Positions 12,600-14,009 of a stretch of 14,009 nucleotides of DNA are shown here, in pieces. The stretch's first letter is position 1. Each line of letters starts with the position of its first letter. Source of the DNA: CAYLNG01 sp964497855 (GTDB lineage: Bacteria > Verrucomicrobiota > Kiritimatiellia > SS1-B-03-39 > UBA6053); the NCBI GenBank assembly GCA_964497855.1, contig CAZCFM010000100.1:1-14009 (forward strand), in the 5' to 3' direction. Made by a program: the position numbers and the translations under genes. The notes below the pieces were generated by a model. It did no database searches and was not told where the DNA came from. It saw only the letters and a list, made by a program, of their open reading frames with translations.

Positions 12600-13835
12600 T
12601 CAACCAGCGGCCTCCAACTGGATGACGTTCCCGCCCTCCGCCTGTCGGGGCAGGATGCGGAAAAACGCCTCCGCTTCCGCTTTCGTGACCGTGCGCCCCT
12701 CGTAGTGATCTTGCAGCATGTCGATTCCTCCCCGGTGGCCTAACACGTCCGCCGTGTTGCGTAGTCCATTCAGACGCGCGTGATAGGTGGCGAAGGAATG
12801 CCTTGCGCCATTGTGGGGCCAGCGCACCCCCAGCCCTTTGCACGCGGCTTGACGGTGTACCCGGACAGCCTTTTCCCGGTAACTGATTCGCCCCTCCGCT
12901 TGACGGTAGCGCAACAGCCATTCCAACAGGGCGGGGCATATGGTGACGCTCCGGGCCTTGCGGGTTTTGGCGAGTTCAGCCCGGACAATGATTTTCCCCT
13001 CCGCAAAGTCGATATCCTGCCAGTTCAGCCCCTCCGCACCTTTCCCCACTATTTCATCCGTGCGAAGCCCGGCGAAGAGTCCCAGCGCAACAGCCAATGC
13101 CGCGCGGGGGTCCTTGGCCTCCATTGCGTGCAGCACCCCACGCGCGGTTTTCGCCGTAACGATTGCGGCGGGTTTGATCTCGCCCTTGCGCACCTGGGGA
13201 AATAATGCGGCGGCGTTCGTGTACCCGGCAACGGTAGCGGCGGCGAAGTTGAAAAGGCTCTGCACCTGGATCTCGTAGTTGCGGCGGTTCCGTCCCTGCA
13301 CCCCCAGCCCGTCAAGCCAGACGGCAACGGTTTCCGCCGTGATCTGATTCAACGAGCAATCCCCATACGCTTCAAGGAACGTCCGCAATCGCTTTGCCTT
13401 GTCGCCTATGGTGGCAGGACGCGCGGCGGCTCCTCCTCCTTTCGGGTGGGTCAAGTCTCGGATGCACGCGGCATAGACTTCCGCAACGGTTGGCAGGGTG
13501 TCATTCCGCATTCCGGCAACGTGCGCCCTTGCCAGTTCCAAGAGACTGACAGACAGCCCGGCCTGTGTCAGGACATGGAGGGCGTCGATGGCGTCCTCCG
13601 CCTGCTTTGGCGTCAACCGTTCAAAGATAACCGCCCCCAGACGGTCCCGCTCCGAATACTGGGTGTCGATATGGGCTTGCGCCGCTTCCAGCGTCTCGAA
13701 GTTTTTCCGGGTCCGGGTCCCGTTCCGCATTGCGTCAACCTGATAGGCAGAGGGTGTGCGGCGGATAATTATGCCGCGATGCTTCCACTTGGTTTTTTCG
13801 GCGTCTCTTTTGGCTTTGGCGGTGGCTTTTTGCAT
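12600..13835 (-). CDS. int: Tyrosine recombinase/integrase
   Basis: A 411-aa phage-type site-specific recombinase that would insert the element into tRNA-Leu(TAG) through a covalent phosphotyrosine intermediate. It has a basic N-terminal arm-binding region with beta segments (15-60), a SAM-like core-binding domain (about 112-215), and a catalytic domain (230-395). Catalytic residues visible are R258 in GLRTDEI, K290 in LAKTRK, the HNGARHSFAT box (H341, R345, H346), H367 in VLGH, and nucleophile Y378 in QDHYEG. In box II the His is four residues before Arg instead of the usual three (HxxR), leaving Asn at the usual His place, as I recall for some planctomycete and verrucomicrobial integrases. 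AGGAAAG precedes the ATG. The gene lies 120 bases inside attR. Confidence 0.95.
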   Translation of the reverse strand: MQKATAKAKRDAEKTKWKHRGIIIRRTPSAYQVDAMRNGTRTRKNFETLEAAQAHIDTQYSERDRLGAVIFERLTPKQAEDAIDALHVLTQAGLSVSLLELARAHVAGMRNDTLPTVAEVYAACIRDLTHPKGGGAAARPATIGDKAKRLRTFLEAYGDCSLNQITAETVAVWLDGLGVQGRNRRNYEIQVQSLFNFAAATVAGYTNAAALFPQVRKGEIKPAAIVTAKTARGVLHAMEAKDPRAALAVALGLFAGLRTDEIVGKGAEGLNWQDIDFAEGKIIVRAELAKTRKARSVTICPALLEWLLRYRQAEGRISYREKAVRVHRQAACKGLGVRWPHNGARHSFATYHARLNGLRNTADVLGHRGGIDMLQDHYEGRTVTKAEAEAFFRILPRQAEGGNVIQLEAAG

Positions 13836-13863
13836 TGTCTTTCCTAGGTGTCGGGTTATGTCA

Positions 13864-13876
13864 TTACGTGGCGTAA
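13864..13876. promoter_or_regulatory. Inverted repeat upstream of int
   Basis: TTACG-TGG-CGTAA lies 28 bases before the integrase start codon, between the gene and attR. It is a candidate operator or recombination-protein site. No confident -10/-35 is visible. Confidence 0.35.
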
Positions 13877-13888
13877 ATAGTCGCTGAT

Positions 13889-13908
13889 TTGTCCCGATTT
13901 GTCACTCA
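13889..13908 (+). promoter_or_regulatory. Right integrase arm-type site candidate
   Basis: TTGTCCCGAT and TTGTCACTCA in tandem, the counterpart of 6892-6911 in the same orientation (TTGTC(A/C)CGATTTGTCAC in common). They lie 46 bases inside attR, in the gap before int. Confidence 0.5.
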
Positions 13909-13954
13909 CTATTTTTCGCCATGCGTTTTTGTTGGGGTTTTCCGCTCGGTCGTA

Positions 13955-13979
13955 TGGGTTCGAGTCCCACCGTGCCCAC
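13955..13979 (+). repeat. attR core (25-bp direct repeat)
   Basis: Identical to 6747-6771. Bases 13980-13981 complete CCA, presumably the original chromosomal end of tRNA-Leu. Upstream of the core the sequence (CGTA) does not complete a T-stem or a tRNA, so this is an attachment remnant and not a second tRNA gene. Confidence 0.9.
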
Positions 13980-14009
13980 CACTTTTTCCTGCGGCGGATT
14001 TCCCCGACA

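Larger units (their letters stand above)
6772..13979. mobile_element. tRNA-Leu integrative element with own origin (satellite-like)
   Basis: About 7.2 kb bounded by a 25-bp direct repeat of the tRNA-Leu end. It carries a tyrosine recombinase next to the right end, two excisionase-like HTH genes, a Topo VI-A-like Toprim gene, a P-loop replication helicase, an iteron origin candidate, a Nu1-like small-terminase candidate, and two genes of unknown function. Every gene is on the minus strand. No capsid, tail, lysis, large-terminase, relaxase or conjugation gene is present. The order int - AlpA-like - replication - origin - small terminase resembles phage-inducible chromosomal islands. A non-packaged integrative plasmid-like island is the alternative. 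Confidence 0.9.

Noticed and set aside
13951..13981. Second tRNA-Leu gene at the right end
   Set aside because: Only the T-loop-to-3'-end part is present, and upstream bases cannot form the rest of a tRNA; it is the attR remnant.

Overview
The window looks like a chromosomal segment of a PVC-superphylum bacterium, most likely Verrucomicrobiota or Kiritimatiellota. This is inferred from a PEP-CTERM exported protein, a Verrucomicrobia-style secreted protein with a duplicated domain, G+C-rich housekeeping genes, and intergenic arrays of a (G/A)TGACGA heptamer. The lineage is not proven. All family assignments come from reading motifs, not from searches.

Chromosomal part (1-6771). A 116-bp fold-back sequence with a hexamer tract opens the window. 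It is followed by a terminator and two minus-strand exported-protein genes 37 bp apart: a PEP-CTERM protein and a secreted protein with two near-identical domains. Divergent from these is plsY (+). plsY converges on ileS (-, type 2 isoleucyl-tRNA synthetase) across about 700 bp of non-coding DNA full of palindromes and heptamer repeats. A second heptamer array lies upstream of ileS. Then come tRNA-Lys(CTT) and tRNA-Leu(TAG) on the plus strand.

Integrated element (about 6772-13979, 7.2 kb). The last 25 bases of tRNA-Leu (T-arm, acceptor strand, discriminator and first C of CCA) are repeated exactly at 13955-13979, and a tyrosine recombinase lies just inside the right end. This is a tRNA-targeted integrative element. 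All its genes are on the minus strand. From right to left they are the integrase; a five-gene block with 4-nt stop/start overlaps (two AlpA/excisionase-like HTH proteins, a 57-aa membrane peptide, a Topo VI-A/Spo11-like Toprim protein, a P-loop replication helicase); a probable iteron replication origin; a 202-aa unknown; a Nu1-like small-terminase candidate; and a 239-aa helical unknown. Structured non-coding DNA separates the last gene from the left attachment site.

Working interpretation. The integrase and one or both HTH proteins would control integration and excision. The helicase would open an origin of five ~20-bp iterons facing an A+T-rich centre, with the Toprim protein possibly assisting. 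The absence of structural, lysis, large-terminase and conjugation genes, together with the small-terminase-like protein, fits a phage satellite (PICI-like) or a minimal replicating island rather than a complete prophage or ICE. Insertion removed the encoded CCA end of tRNA-Leu and gave the tRNA pair a terminator from the element side.
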